Of a stretch of 44,883 nucleotides of DNA, positions 17,075 through 28,110 are shown piece after piece (the stretch's first letter is position 1; each line of letters starts with the position of its first letter). Origin of the DNA: Ascidiaceihabitans sp. (GTDB taxonomy: Bacteria; Pseudomonadota; Alphaproteobacteria; Rhodobacterales; Rhodobacteraceae); contig JAOEQC010000008.1 of NCBI GenBank assembly GCA_028388995.1, positions 1 through 44,883 on the forward strand, written 5' to 3'. The notes beneath the pieces are model-generated. The model was not told the origin of the DNA, searched no databases, and saw nothing but the letters and a program-made list of their open reading frames with translations. The translations under genes and the position numbers were made by a program.

Positions 17075-17281
17075 ATGCCAAATGGTACCGTAAAATGGTT
17101 CAACACCACCAAAGGATTTGGATTTATTGCACCTGATGATGGAGGAAACGATGTATTTGTCCACATCTCAGCTATTGAACAATCAGGGCTGACAGGCCTG
17201 AGCGACAATCAGAAAGTCAGCTTTGGCCTCGTCAACGGTCGTGATGGCCGCCAAATGGCAAGTGACATCACACCTCTTTAA
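17075..17281 (+). CDS. cold-shock domain protein (CspA family)
   Basis: 68-residue single cold-shock domain, an RNA/DNA chaperone. RNP1 is KGFGFI (residues about 13-18) and RNP2 is VFVHIS (about 28-33), within the standard MPNGTVKWFNTTKGFG start. AGGAGG lies directly upstream, a very strong ribosome site. The 181-bp gap to the divergent ArsC-like gene would hold its promoter and any long cold-shock leader. Full length. Whether it is cold-inducible cannot be told from sequence. Confidence 0.94.
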   Translation: MPNGTVKWFNTTKGFGFIAPDDGGNDVFVHISAIEQSGLTGLSDNQKVSFGLVNGRDGRQMASDITPL

Positions 17282-17395
17282 AAGAAAAAACCGGCGCTTA
17301 AGTTTTAAAAATTCGGTTAGATGATCCTTAAATCAATCGTAAGTGCAACCTTTCGTACCAACTTGGCAAGCAGCTTGGCGTCTAATAGCACTTTG
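17282..17395. other. intergenic region after csp
   Basis: No gene recognised and no clear terminator. It separates the cold-shock gene from the decayed gene on the opposite strand. Confidence 0.4.
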
Positions 17396-17706
17396 CTACA
17401 CTACTTTGCGCGGTGCAGGTGTCATCATCACCTGCTGATAAGACATATTTTGGTTTGGCACTCCACAACATACAACACTAGAGATTGTAACTGGCTGAAG
17501 ACCTGCAGGGCAAAAATTCTCACCGTGGTGGGGATAAATTTTAGCCCCTTGGGAAGACGCTTGTGCAGCGTAAATGCCGCTTGTTACCGTCACGTTTGTC
17601 AGGACAATTTATGTCACTGAAACGTATGGAAGTCCTGTGCGAATTTGGGCGCTGTACCCGACATCAAAAGGCCACAACCCGCCGCCAAAATCATTTTAAA
17701 ACGCAT
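17396..17706 (-). pseudogene. frameshifted gene for a small exported protein
   Basis: On the minus strand an ATG at 17706, preceded by GAGGG at about 5 nt, starts a Sec signal peptide (MRFKMILAAGCGLLMSG then FAQDFHTFQ) that meets a TGA. In another frame, a coherent body follows down to 17396: GIYAAQASSQGAKIYPHHGE, then FCPAGLQPVTISSVVCCG and a C-terminal SYQQVMMTPAPRKVV. Signal peptide and Cys-containing body fit a small secreted protein of about 95-100 residues, broken by at least one indel around 17594-17620; a TAA in the body frame lies between. Function unknown. The hairpin 17415-17435 lies inside the C-terminal part. Confidence 0.5.
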
Positions 17707-17718
17707 ATCTGCCCTCAT

Positions 17719-17927
17719 TTTTGGACAACTGCCACTAAATATGGGTCGAGTATTGCCTGATGAATACAACCCAAGACTAGCGTTTTCTCGTATTTAGCGA
17801 CTGCTGTTGCGCATACAAATCAGGTGGTTGGTAAGAATTTTTGGACTCTCAATGCAAATCATCGCGGGGTTATCCAGTTAAGCACCGCGATTACCGGCAT
17901 GCTTAATTTCGCAAAAGCATCGGGAAC
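17719..17927. other. intergenic region downstream of folA with overlapping inverted repeats
   Basis: No gene seen. It contains two overlapping inverted repeats: ATCGCGG (17861-17867) with CCGCGAT (17885-17891), and TTAAGCA (17878-17884) with TGCTTAA (17900-17906). They cannot form at the same time because they interleave. They begin about 20 bp past the folA stop on the minus strand and may end or modulate the thyA-folA transcript. Confidence 0.4.
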
Positions 17928-18404
17928 TCAGGCACGGACCCATTCCCCTGCAATACACCGCGGCTCATCCGTTCTGATCTCAGTCTGCGTGTTAAGTCTC
18001 CACTCGGCCCCATCAAAGGGTGGAAAGAACGTATCGGCGTCATCTACCACTAAGTTAACTTCAGTCAGACACAGCCGATCTGCCAATGGTAACATCGCAG
18101 TATATATCCCTGCCCCGCCTACGCCATAGATCCGGTGATAGCCAAGCGTGGTCGCAAGCGCGAGCGCTTTGCTCACAGACGCTACGCAATGCTCTGCTGC
18201 GCATCCCTTGGACGTCACCACGATGTTCAACCGATTTTTCAGTGGCGCATTTGGAAGACTGTTCCACGTGTTGCGTCCCATGATCATCGCACCGCCCATA
18301 GTTTCGCGCATGAAATATTTCAAATCTTCAGGCAGATGCCATGGCATATCACCATCTTTGCCAATCACGTTTCCACGGGCGCGTGCTGCAATCAAGGTGA
18401 TCAT
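17928..18404 (-). CDS. folA: dihydrofolate reductase
   Basis: 158 residues, normal length for chromosomal DHFR. It begins [32 protein letters not shown]: the catalytic acidic residue (Asp near 27), the DMPWHLP loop and the NADPH-binding GRNTW (near 44-48) and YGVGGAGIY (near 93-101) segments are present. It regenerates tetrahydrofolate from dihydrofolate using NADPH. It overlaps the end of thyA by 4 bp, the classical thyA-folA coupling, since ThyA produces the dihydrofolate that FolA reduces. Confidence 0.96.
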   Translation of the reverse strand: MITLIAARARGNVIGKDGDMPWHLPEDLKYFMRETMGGAMIMGRNTWNSLPNAPLKNRLNIVVTSKGCAAEHCVASVSKALALATTLGYHRIYGVGGAGIYTAMLPLADRLCLTEVNLVVDDADTFFPPFDGAEWRLNTQTEIRTDEPRCIAGEWVRA

Positions 18405-19198
18405 ACTGCCACCTCACCCTTGATCAACGGATCCGGGTCATATCCATTGAGCTCGAAGTCCTCAAACTTGAATTCAAAGATAGATTTTACGTCCCTCTTA
18501 ATACGCATCGTTGGTAAAGTTTTTGGTGTGCGCGACAGTTGCAATTCCACTTGACCCATATGATTTGAGTAAACATGTGCGTCGCCCAGGGTATGGATGA
18601 AATCTCCGGCTTCATAGCCTGTCACATGGGCCAACATTTGCAGAAGCAGCGCATACGACGCGATGTTAAACGGAACACCAAGGAACATGTCAGCAGAGCG
18701 CTGATACAGTTGTAGGTGCATCTTTTGGCCAATAATTTTGACTTGCCACATTGTGTGACACGGAGGCAGCGCCATCTCGCCGATCTCGCCAGGATTCCAC
18801 GCAGACACGATTAGACGGCGGCTGTCAGGAGTCGCTTGGATGTTGGTAATCAGCTCTTCAATTTGGTCAACGGAACCACGTTCGCTGAATGCAGGGAATG
18901 CACGCCATTGTTTGCCATAAACCGGACCAAGGTCACCATTTTCATCAGCCCACTCATCCCAAATACGCACACCATTTTCTTTTAGATATCTGATGTTTGT
19001 GTCGCCCGACAGGAACCAAAGGAGTTCATGAATGATAGACTTAAGGTGCACTTTTTTCGTTGTGACCAATGGAAAGCCATCTGCCAACGGATAGCGCATC
19101 TGCATCCCAAAATACGATGTAGTCCCTGTGCCAGTGCGGTCAGTTGTGACTTCACCCAGTTCCAAAATCTCGCGCAATGCGGCGTGGTATTGTTTCAT
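18401..19198 (-). CDS. thyA: thymidylate synthase
   Basis: 265 residues, the usual bacterial ThyA length. It makes dTMP from dUMP with methylene-tetrahydrofolate. The active-site Cys is in [11 protein letters not shown] (near 147), the dUMP-binding Arg in [12 protein letters not shown] and the [23 protein letters not shown] helix are intact. It is first in the thyA-folA operon and divergent from a glyoxalase gene, with 241 bp between starts. Confidence 0.97.
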   Translation of the reverse strand: MKQYHAALREILELGEVTTDRTGTGTTSYFGMQMRYPLADGFPLVTTKKVHLKSIIHELLWFLSGDTNIRYLKENGVRIWDEWADENGDLGPVYGKQWRAFPAFSERGSVDQIEELITNIQATPDSRRLIVSAWNPGEIGEMALPPCHTMWQVKIIGQKMHLQLYQRSADMFLGVPFNIASYALLLQMLAHVTGYEAGDFIHTLGDAHVYSNHMGQVELQLSRTPKTLPTMRIKRDVKSIFEFKFEDFELNGYDPDPLIKGEVAV

Positions 19199-19357
19199 GT
19201 GGGTCTCCAGTGCTTTGGCTTTGCAATTTCGGCAACGATACAGAATCTAATACAGTCCACCTTATCTAGCGCCACAAGTTTTTTGAACCGCTATATCCTG
19301 AAAAGAAAGTCATCTAATATCAGTCGCTTTAATAGCAAAGAACTATCAGTTTCCCTA

Positions 19358-19376
19358 AGAATTCAGTCAGAATTCT
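19358..19376. promoter_or_regulatory. paired AGAATTC boxes between thyA and gloA
   Basis: AGAATTC occurs at 19358-19364 and again at 19369-19375, one helical turn (11 bp) apart; the same bases also give a 7-bp inverted repeat (19358-19364 with 19370-19376, AGAATTC/GAATTCT). The arrangement, 64 bp before the gloA start, suits a regulator site. No regulator can be named. Confidence 0.35.
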
Positions 19377-19439
19377 AAGAGGCGTCTGGTATCCTTCGGT
19401 ACCTGTGATATGTCGTGACTAAAAAACGAAAAGGATTGC

Positions 19440-19871
19440 ATGATGCCTCTGAAATACCTTCATACGATGATCCGCGTCGCTGACCTTGAAAAAACGATCA
19501 CTTTTTTTGAGCTGCTCGGCATGACTGAAACTCGTCGACACGAAAGTGAAGAAGGGCGTTTTTCACTGATTTTCATGGCTGCACCTGGGAATGAAGACTG
19601 TCCTGTCGAACTCACCTACAATTGGGACGGCGATGATGGCTTGCCGTCAGACAGTCGTCATTTTGGTCACTTGGCCTACGCAGTAGATGACATCTATGCG
19701 ACCTGCCGAATTTTGATGGACAATGGGGTCACTATTAACCGTCCACCACGCGATGGCCATATGGCGTTCGTTCGCACCCCAGACAACGTGTCCATCGAAT
19801 TACTTCAAGCAGGCGACAGTTTGGCCCCTGCCGAACCATGGGCCAGCATGGAAAATTCTGGCAGCTGGTAG
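19440..19871 (+). CDS. gloA: lactoylglutathione lyase (glyoxalase I)
   Basis: 143-residue glyoxalase I of the VOC fold, which isomerises the methylglyoxal-glutathione hemithioacetal. Metal ligands are expected at His in YLHTMIRV (N-terminus), Glu in VELTYNW, His in HFGHLAYAVDD and Glu in VSIELLQ; all are present. AAGGA precedes the tandem ATGATG start; either ATG could be used. Monocistronic as far as visible, divergent from thyA. Confidence 0.92.
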   Translation: MMPLKYLHTMIRVADLEKTITFFELLGMTETRRHESEEGRFSLIFMAAPGNEDCPVELTYNWDGDDGLPSDSRHFGHLAYAVDDIYATCRILMDNGVTINRPPRDGHMAFVRTPDNVSIELLQAGDSLAPAEPWASMENSGSW

Positions 19872-20019
19872 CCTTGCCAAACAACTCAACCCACCTAACC
19901 TGCGCACCATCATCAACGCAGGCTAGTTAAAACTTAGAAAACGACTGCATTTCGTGCGCAAGTGATAGTTTTTCTTGTGAGACCCTCAGTCGATCCAGAA
20001 AAGGCCAAAATCGTAAAAC

Positions 20020-20529
20020 TCAATAAATATAACGGATTTGATCAGTCCAGTACCGCTCAACTCGTTTCAAAGAAGATGTAATCGCCTCGAGCCCTTCGTG
20101 GCCAAGGACACCGCGACTTTGCAACCCGTCTGCGTGGTGTTCAAACAGTTCTGTAACGACGCTGCGTAATTGGCGACCTTGGTCTGCCAATTTAACGCTA
20201 ACTGAACGACGATCAATTTCGCATCTCTGATGATGCATATAACCCATTTCGACAAGTTTCTTAAGGTTATAGCTGACGTTGCTGCCTCGGTAATAACCAC
20301 GGCTTTTAAGCTCTCCCGCAGTCACTTCATTATCTCCAATGTTGAACAACAACATGGCCTGAACTGCGCTAATCTCTAAAAGACCAACTCGTTCAAATTC
20401 ATCTTTGATCACGTCTAATAACAATCGGTGCAATCGTTCAACCAACGACAGCGCCTCTAAGTAACCACCCATAAAGCCCTTATTTTGGGCCATACTCATG
20501 GACTGGGCCATAAGGTCTTGAATGCTCAT
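20020..20529 (-). CDS. MarR-family transcriptional regulator (LdtR-like)
   Basis: 169-residue winged-helix regulator. The segment AVQAMLLFNIGDNEVTAGELKSRGYYRGSNVSYNLKKLVEMGYMHHQ forms the HTH and the start of the wing (IDRRSVSVKL). Flanking N- and C-terminal helices would make the dimer. The SNVSYNLKKLVEMGY recognition helix is strongly reminiscent of the LdtR/PetP-like MarR group conserved in alphaproteobacteria; that subgroup call is from memory. No adjacent target gene on the same strand identifies its regulon. A 75-bp gap separates it from sdhE upstream. Confidence 0.82.
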   Translation of the reverse strand: MSIQDLMAQSMSMAQNKGFMGGYLEALSLVERLHRLLLDVIKDEFERVGLLEISAVQAMLLFNIGDNEVTAGELKSRGYYRGSNVSYNLKKLVEMGYMHHQRCEIDRRSVSVKLADQGRQLRSVVTELFEHHADGLQSRGVLGHEGLEAITSSLKRVERYWTDQIRYIY

Positions 20530-20604
20530 TTATGTCTCCGACTCAATCTGCTCTCTCACTACAAACTGAGCCAAATTCACTAATAATACGTTAAACTCAG
20601 AAAA

Positions 20605-20871
20605 TTAGGCCTTAATGCCCTGCATTTGCACGGAAATCTCAGCAATCATTTGTCCAAATCTTTCCGGCGCAGCAACCTGACCCGTCACCCATTGATAAAG
20701 ATCTTGGTCATTTTCATCGAGCAATAGATCGTACAACGTGATAGTTGCCTCATCCATCTTTACCAGATTTTCTGTGGCATACGCCGATAAAATAATGTCC
20801 ATCTCTTTGATCCCACGACGCATAGAACGCATAACAAGGCGCTTAATGCGGTGTTCTGGAAGCTCAGTCAT
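20605..20871 (-). CDS. sdhE: succinate dehydrogenase assembly factor 2 (SdhE/Sdh5)
   Basis: 88-residue small helical protein. The conserved RRGIKEMD motif (residues about 18-25; RGxxE) is the surface that promotes covalent FAD attachment to SdhA. The DENDQDLYQWVTGQ helix is also family-typical. It overlaps the upstream XRE gene by 4 bp, so the two are translationally coupled. No sdhCDAB genes are in the window. Confidence 0.92.
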   Translation of the reverse strand: MTELPEHRIKRLVMRSMRRGIKEMDIILSAYATENLVKMDEATITLYDLLLDENDQDLYQWVTGQVAAPERFGQMIAEISVQMQGIKA

Positions 20872-21275
20872 TCACCACTCTCCAACATAACAAGACGCAA
20901 ACGTTTTTCCAAACGAGCCATTTGTTCCGCGCGCGTAACCATATCTGCGCGCATTTCACGTAGCTCGTTCAGAATTGCCCGCATATCAGGCGTTACTTCC
21001 CCCGTATCAGGCGGGGCTTCCAGGCCTTCACCCTTGCCGTTGATCAGCCACATCATCGAAACATTCAACAAGCCTGCCATCATAGACAAACGGTTCGCAC
21101 GCGGTTCAGACAAATCATCTTCCCAGTTGCGCACGGTGCTTGTGCGAACACCCAATCGACGCGCAAGATCCTTTTGGGTCAGACCAGATTGCTCACGTGC
21201 CGCAGCTACGCGATCCCCAAAGGTTGCAGCATCCTGACTGTACCAATCAGATGTTTCGTCTTGTGGGTTCGACAT
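20868..21275 (-). CDS. XRE-family helix-turn-helix regulator
   Basis: 135-residue protein with an XRE/Cro HTH at residues about 20-75 (AREQSGLTQKDLARRLGVRTSTVRNWED) and a C-terminal amphipathic helix (MRAILNELREMRADMVTRAEQMARLEKRL) that looks like a coiled-coil dimerisation region. The ATG at 21275 has AAAGGA 7 nt upstream, so a longer start at 21299 is rejected. Its leader carries a dyad (21291-21305) suited to autoregulation. It overlaps sdhE and is divergent from the aminotransferase gene, which it might also control. Confidence 0.87.
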   Translation of the reverse strand: MSNPQDETSDWYSQDAATFGDRVAAAREQSGLTQKDLARRLGVRTSTVRNWEDDLSEPRANRLSMMAGLLNVSMMWLINGKGEGLEAPPDTGEVTPDMRAILNELREMRADMVTRAEQMARLEKRLRLVMLESGE

Positions 21276-21290
21276 ATTGATATCCTTTAT

Positions 21291-21305
21291 CGGGAACATT
21301 TCCCG
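21291..21305. promoter_or_regulatory. dyad operator between XRE regulator and aminotransferase
   Basis: Perfect inverted repeat CGGGAA (21291-21296) and TTCCCG (21300-21305) with a 3-bp centre, 16 bp upstream of the XRE start and 73 bp upstream of the aminotransferase start. Small dyads at this position are typical autoregulatory sites of XRE repressors; binding is inferred. Confidence 0.5.
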
Positions 21306-21356
21306 TTAATGCAGCTTGATCGGTTTGATTAGCACGCCTATTGAAGTCTTATTTAA

Positions 21357-22580
<1,224 letters not shown>

Positions 22581-22592
22581 CTGGGTAGAAAC

Positions 22593-22982
22593 GTGTCTGG
22601 TGAATTGCCCAACTACTATTTCCGCGTTCGTGAAAACGCAGCCGCTGTGTTCCGTGTCGACACAGAAAATCGCCAGCAGCGCATTGAGATGGATCAAATT
22701 GCTATCATCAACATGCGCAACGGCGAAATCAAAGCACATGGCCAGCGCAGATGTCTAGAACGAATCCACGAATGGATGGAGGAACGCGCAGCCGTCCTTG
22801 CAAATAGTGATATGGACGACATCCATCGGGCAGTCGATTATCTTAACCTCACAACGCAGCGGGTTCAATCAAAGGCGTCTGCTGATCAGCTAGGATCTGT
22901 CACGGACGCTTTACTTCTCGCAATGCACGATTTGCACAGCACTTTGGTCCGTAAAAAGGCAGATCGTTTGATGAAGGACTAA
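22593..22982 (+). CDS. conserved hypothetical protein
   Basis: 129-residue soluble protein without signal peptide or membrane segment. The N-terminal half is beta-rich (YYFRVRENAAAVFRVD, MDQIAIINMRNGEIKAH), the C-terminal half is helical (ERIHEWMEERAAVLA, DDIHRAVDYLNLTTQRV, DALLLAMHDLHSTLVRKKADR). I recall similar short proteins in other Rhodobacterales but no function. It starts with GTG and lies 12 bp after the aminotransferase, so it is probably in the same transcript. No strong ribosome site is visible. Confidence 0.7.
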   Translation: MSGELPNYYFRVRENAAAVFRVDTENRQQRIEMDQIAIINMRNGEIKAHGQRRCLERIHEWMEERAAVLANSDMDDIHRAVDYLNLTTQRVQSKASADQLGSVTDALLLAMHDLHSTLVRKKADRLMKD

Positions 22983-22991
22983 GGTTTCAAC

Positions 22992-24365
22992 TTAGTTAAC
23001 CTCAGACACAGCTCCAACACGACCAAGGATAACCGACCAAAAGCGGACACTGAGCATTACAGCAGCACTGGCTAGTCCCACAACCAATCCCATCCAAACG
23101 CCTACCCCCTCATATCCCAGCACAAAACCAAATATATATGAACATGGCATGCCGATCACCCAATAGCTGAATGCAGCCATATACATAGGCACCGTTGTAT
23201 CTTGGACACCGCGTAAGAGCCCAAGTGCGATTGCTTGCGCCCCATCCACCAGCTGAAACAACGCAGCCATTGCCAACAAAACAACACCAATGGCAACAAT
23301 CTGATCCCGTGCGGGTTCGCCAGACTGTAAGAAAACAAGAACAAGCGGTTCAGGCCAGAGTAAGAACCCAATGATTGTCAACAATGCAGCAACCAAGGAC
23401 ATACCAAAGACGACATACGCCCCTCTTGCCAGATGGTTCCGATCACCGCGCCCAAAGGCATTGCCTGCACGAATAGTGGCCACATTGCTGATCCCAAGAT
23501 GTAGCATAAACGTTATACTCGCGCATTGAAGCGCAATGCCATGTGCCGCTAATGGAATGGTGCCAAACCAGCCCATCATCACAGCTGTTGCTGCGAACAA
23601 GCCGGTCTCCGAAAGCCCAGTGAAACCGATAGGCACACCCAAGCGAAACACGCGTGCCATCATTTCCCAGTCAGCCCGCCAAAACCGGACGAACAATTGG
23701 TGTTGCGGGAAGATAAAAGATGCGTAAAAAACGATGCCGATCATTCCAACCGTATGCGTCAAAAGTGATGCTACGGCAGCCCCTTGGAGACCCATTTCAG
23801 GAGCGCCCCATTTGCCAAATATCAAAGCATAGTTAATCAAACCGTTGCAAACCGTTGCAAGTACAGCAATCAAGAACACAACTTGTGTGCGTTCAAGGGC
23901 CGACAAATAACTTTTAATGACCATTGTGATCAACCAAGGGAACATCCCAAATCCAGCTATGCGCAAATACCGTTGTCCATCCGCAGCCACTGATGGTTCT
24001 TGCCCCATCAACAAAAACAGCGCTTCGGACCAAAAAATGAATGGCATGATGACAATGGAATACGCAATTGACAGCCACAGCCCCATCCGTGCCACGCGCC
24101 GAATGCTGATTTCGTCTTCTTCGGCGTCAAAAGTTGCCACCATCGGCATGACGGCAAAAGCGAACCCTGCCCCCATGATGAAAAGAACGAAGAAGTAGCT
24201 GGCGGCTAATGTTACCGCGGCAAGCGCATCAACACCGTACCACCCCAACATGACAGTATCCGTCACGCCAATCGTGATCTGTGCTAAGTGTCCACCGACC
24301 AATGGCAAGCCAAGGGTAGCAACTGCTTTCGCGTGAGCGGGATATGACATGATTTTTGAACGCAT
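22992..24365 (-). CDS. MATE-family multidrug/Na+ antiporter (NorM type)
   Basis: 457-residue integral membrane protein with about twelve hydrophobic segments arranged in two similar halves, each opening with a PLVGGHLAQITIGVTDTVMLGWYG-type repeat (residues about 19-42; the second near 250-275). This is the MATE signature. It exports cationic compounds using a Na+ or H+ gradient. The frame is open further upstream, but I place the start at 24365: AAGG lies 8 nt before it and the longer N-terminus is not membrane-protein-like. An alternative ATG at 24350 lacks a ribosome site. Convergent with the hypothetical gene, 9 bp between stops. Confidence 0.9.
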   Translation of the reverse strand: MRSKIMSYPAHAKAVATLGLPLVGGHLAQITIGVTDTVMLGWYGVDALAAVTLAASYFFVLFIMGAGFAFAVMPMVATFDAEEDEISIRRVARMGLWLSIAYSIVIMPFIFWSEALFLLMGQEPSVAADGQRYLRIAGFGMFPWLITMVIKSYLSALERTQVVFLIAVLATVCNGLINYALIFGKWGAPEMGLQGAAVASLLTHTVGMIGIVFYASFIFPQHQLFVRFWRADWEMMARVFRLGVPIGFTGLSETGLFAATAVMMGWFGTIPLAAHGIALQCASITFMLHLGISNVATIRAGNAFGRGDRNHLARGAYVVFGMSLVAALLTIIGFLLWPEPLVLVFLQSGEPARDQIVAIGVVLLAMAALFQLVDGAQAIALGLLRGVQDTTVPMYMAAFSYWVIGMPCSYIFGFVLGYEGVGVWMGLVVGLASAAVMLSVRFWSVILGRVGAVSEVN

Positions 24366-24784
24366 GTAGCAAGCCTTAACTAGGCATGCTGGCAAGGCAA
24401 TCCAGAAACGTATACCCAGACAATTATTATCCTGAAGCGATCCGCTTACTCCGCAACAGCACGCGCCTTTGGTTTGATACAGCAATACCAGACATGGTAG
24501 GCCTCTAGTCGAGTTAAAGGCAGGAAGTGCACTATTGCAGTCGTTGGGTGTCCCCAATTGTGCGGGGCAGCCCAATGCAACAATGTCAGAACCGCAGCGC
24601 CATAGGTCTAACGTTGCAAGGTCCTCCACCACGGCCCATATTTAGAACAAAATAGTTGGTTGATGTAGTGGCCAACGACACAAAAATCACGAATGCGATC
24701 CAACCAGTCCAAATATAAAAGCGCGAAATTTCGCTAAAAACGCCCCCATTGATGTTTTACCAGCCTTGCCCTTGGAAAAGCTAA
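24366..24784. other. non-coding stretch with a nested hairpin
   Basis: About 420 bp without a convincing gene. A long nested hairpin lies at 24535-24580: TTGCA (24535-24539) pairs with TGCAA (24576-24580), TTGGG (24544-24548) with CCCAA (24571-24575), and CCCC (24552-24555) with GGGG (24564-24567). It could be part of a small RNA or the 3' remains of lost genes. It is flanked on the right by a truncated hydrolase gene. Confidence 0.4.
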
Positions 24785-25042
24785 AGGTACACTGTTGACC
24801 ACCTGCTCATCTGGGGGATGAACGATACGGCATTGTTGCCACAAACAACCCAAGAGTTGGAAGACCACTGCGCCCAACTAACGCGCGTCGAAATTGAAGA
24901 TGCCGATCATTGGATTCTCCACCAAAAACCGGTCGAGGTGGCAGATGCCATTATCGATTGGGCAATTGGGGATGACTTTTACACCCCTAGTCCAACCACA
25001 ATCGCGAGCGATGAAGTAGACAGATCGGCAGTGCGCGCATAA
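24785..25042 (+). pseudogene. C-terminal remnant of an alpha/beta hydrolase
   Basis: The frame reads VDHLLIWGMNDTALLP (the acid-loop strand of epoxide hydrolase/haloalkane dehalogenase-like enzymes, with the catalytic Asp), then RVEIEDADHWILHQKPVEVADAIIDWA, the catalytic-His loop and last helix of the fold. The similarity begins before the ATG at 24818 and runs upstream to a TAA at 24782-24784, while the N-terminal two thirds, with the nucleophile elbow, are missing. So this is a truncated gene and not a 74-residue protein. The 31 residues after IDWA may be native or read-through. Confidence 0.6.
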
Positions 25043-25064
25043 GGTTTTACAAGATGAGGAATCA

Positions 25065-25472
25065 ATGGGCAGCAATATGAGCACTGCATCAAAAGCATCA
25101 AGAATTGCGTTTTGGACTATCGGGATCATCGCCCTTCTTTGGAACGCAATGGGCTGCATCAATTTCATGCAACAAATCAGTCCTGCTGGGATCGCGACTT
25201 TACCACCAGAATATCAAAGCTACATTGAAACACGTCCAACATACGCGTTCATCGCATTTAGAGTATCAGTCATTGCAGGCCTAATAGGTGCCATTTTTAT
25301 GTTGATGCGCCTTGGTCAGGCCACAGTACCGTTCTTGGCATCTGGCATTGGCGCGTTCGTTGCCACTATCCCAGCACTTAACGCCGGCATCCCATCCATC
25401 GTTTTAGGCAGCGCTATGTCGATCGTATTGGCCGCAATCTTTGCGCTATACGCGTCACGCACACGCGACTAA
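25065..25472 (+). CDS. small integral membrane protein
   Basis: 135 residues with four predicted membrane helices (about 12-33, 62-84, 88-108, 112-130). The first has the pattern ALLWNAMGCINFM, seen in a family of uncharacterised four-helix proteins that are sometimes labelled sugar transporter without proof. A conserved MQQISP..PEYQSYIETRPTYAF loop follows. The start at 25065 has GAGGA immediately upstream; an in-frame ATG at 25077 is possible. Function unknown. It stands between a hydrolase remnant and parE. Confidence 0.7.
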   Translation: MGSNMSTASKASRIAFWTIGIIALLWNAMGCINFMQQISPAGIATLPPEYQSYIETRPTYAFIAFRVSVIAGLIGAIFMLMRLGQATVPFLASGIGAFVATIPALNAGIPSIVLGSAMSIVLAAIFALYASRTRD

Positions 25473-25585
25473 CCAACCTTCCACAATCAACCTGTGACTT
25501 TGGCACAATGAAGCAACGATGGCGTCTTTCCCAACCCGTCATGCTCTGACATACTGCTGCTCAATCAAAATCAATAATTCCGAGC

Positions 25586-27553
<1,968 letters not shown>

Positions 27554-27571
27554 ATAAAGGGTCTACAGGAC

Positions 27572-28110
27572 TTGAGTTTCGATGACGAAGGCAAAATCAG
27601 GAAAGCACTCGTTTCTATATCCATATTCACACTCATAATATCAAACCTGGAACTCGCCTCAAACGAATTAGATTTCTTTGGCTTGAAAATCGTAGTTTCT
27701 ATAGGAAAAATATCTGCTGTATTTAGGCTTTCAACTTGGTTGCTATTGTCGGGGCTGATCTTAGTTCTGATGGAACATTCTCCAAACAGAACCATAAGGG
27801 TACTACGAGTACGCGACGAAAAATGGTGAAATAGTGTCCTCCCTGATATAAGAGAATTTCAAGAATTCCAAAACAGTGGCCACGACCCTTCAGATTACTA
27901 TGAAAGAGATCCTGAGTGGGACGACAAATTTTATGACGAGAAGCACAAGCTAACCCAAAAACGCTTGGAAATAATTAGATACTTTAGGCTGATCGCCCTT
28001 TTTTCCAGAACCTTAACACACTACATATTTCCAATTGGTCTGGCCATTATCGCGCTACTCTTCCCACAGGACTCAACGATTGGCGTTGCCAATCATTCTA
28101 TCCTGTCCGC
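27572..28110 (+). pseudogene. membrane-protein gene with an internal TGA and a lost 3' end
   Basis: From a TTG at 27572 one frame encodes an N-terminal membrane segment (ALVSISIFTLIISNLEL), a second region (FRLSTWLLLSGLILVLM), then TGA at 27827-27829 after RVRDEKW. The same frame continues with NSVLPDIREFQEFQ, an acidic linker (DYYERDPEWDDKFYDEKH), KRLEIIRYFRLIALFSRTL and another membrane helix HYIFPIGLAIIALLF, to about 28070. The topology reads as one membrane protein broken by a nonsense codon. Beyond about 28100 the frame runs into a GC-rich hairpin cluster and stops looking like protein, so the native 3' end seems lost. Family not identified. Confidence 0.55.

Noticed and set aside
24366-24632. 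N-terminal extension of the MATE exporter by about 90 codons
   Set aside because: The added sequence is Cys-rich, not hydrophobic in the expected way, and a better start with AAGG lies at 24365.
27827-27829. TGA as a possible selenocysteine codon
   Set aside because: No SECIS-like hairpin was found right after it, the family is not a redox enzyme, and the 3' end of the gene is also lost; a nonsense mutation is simpler.
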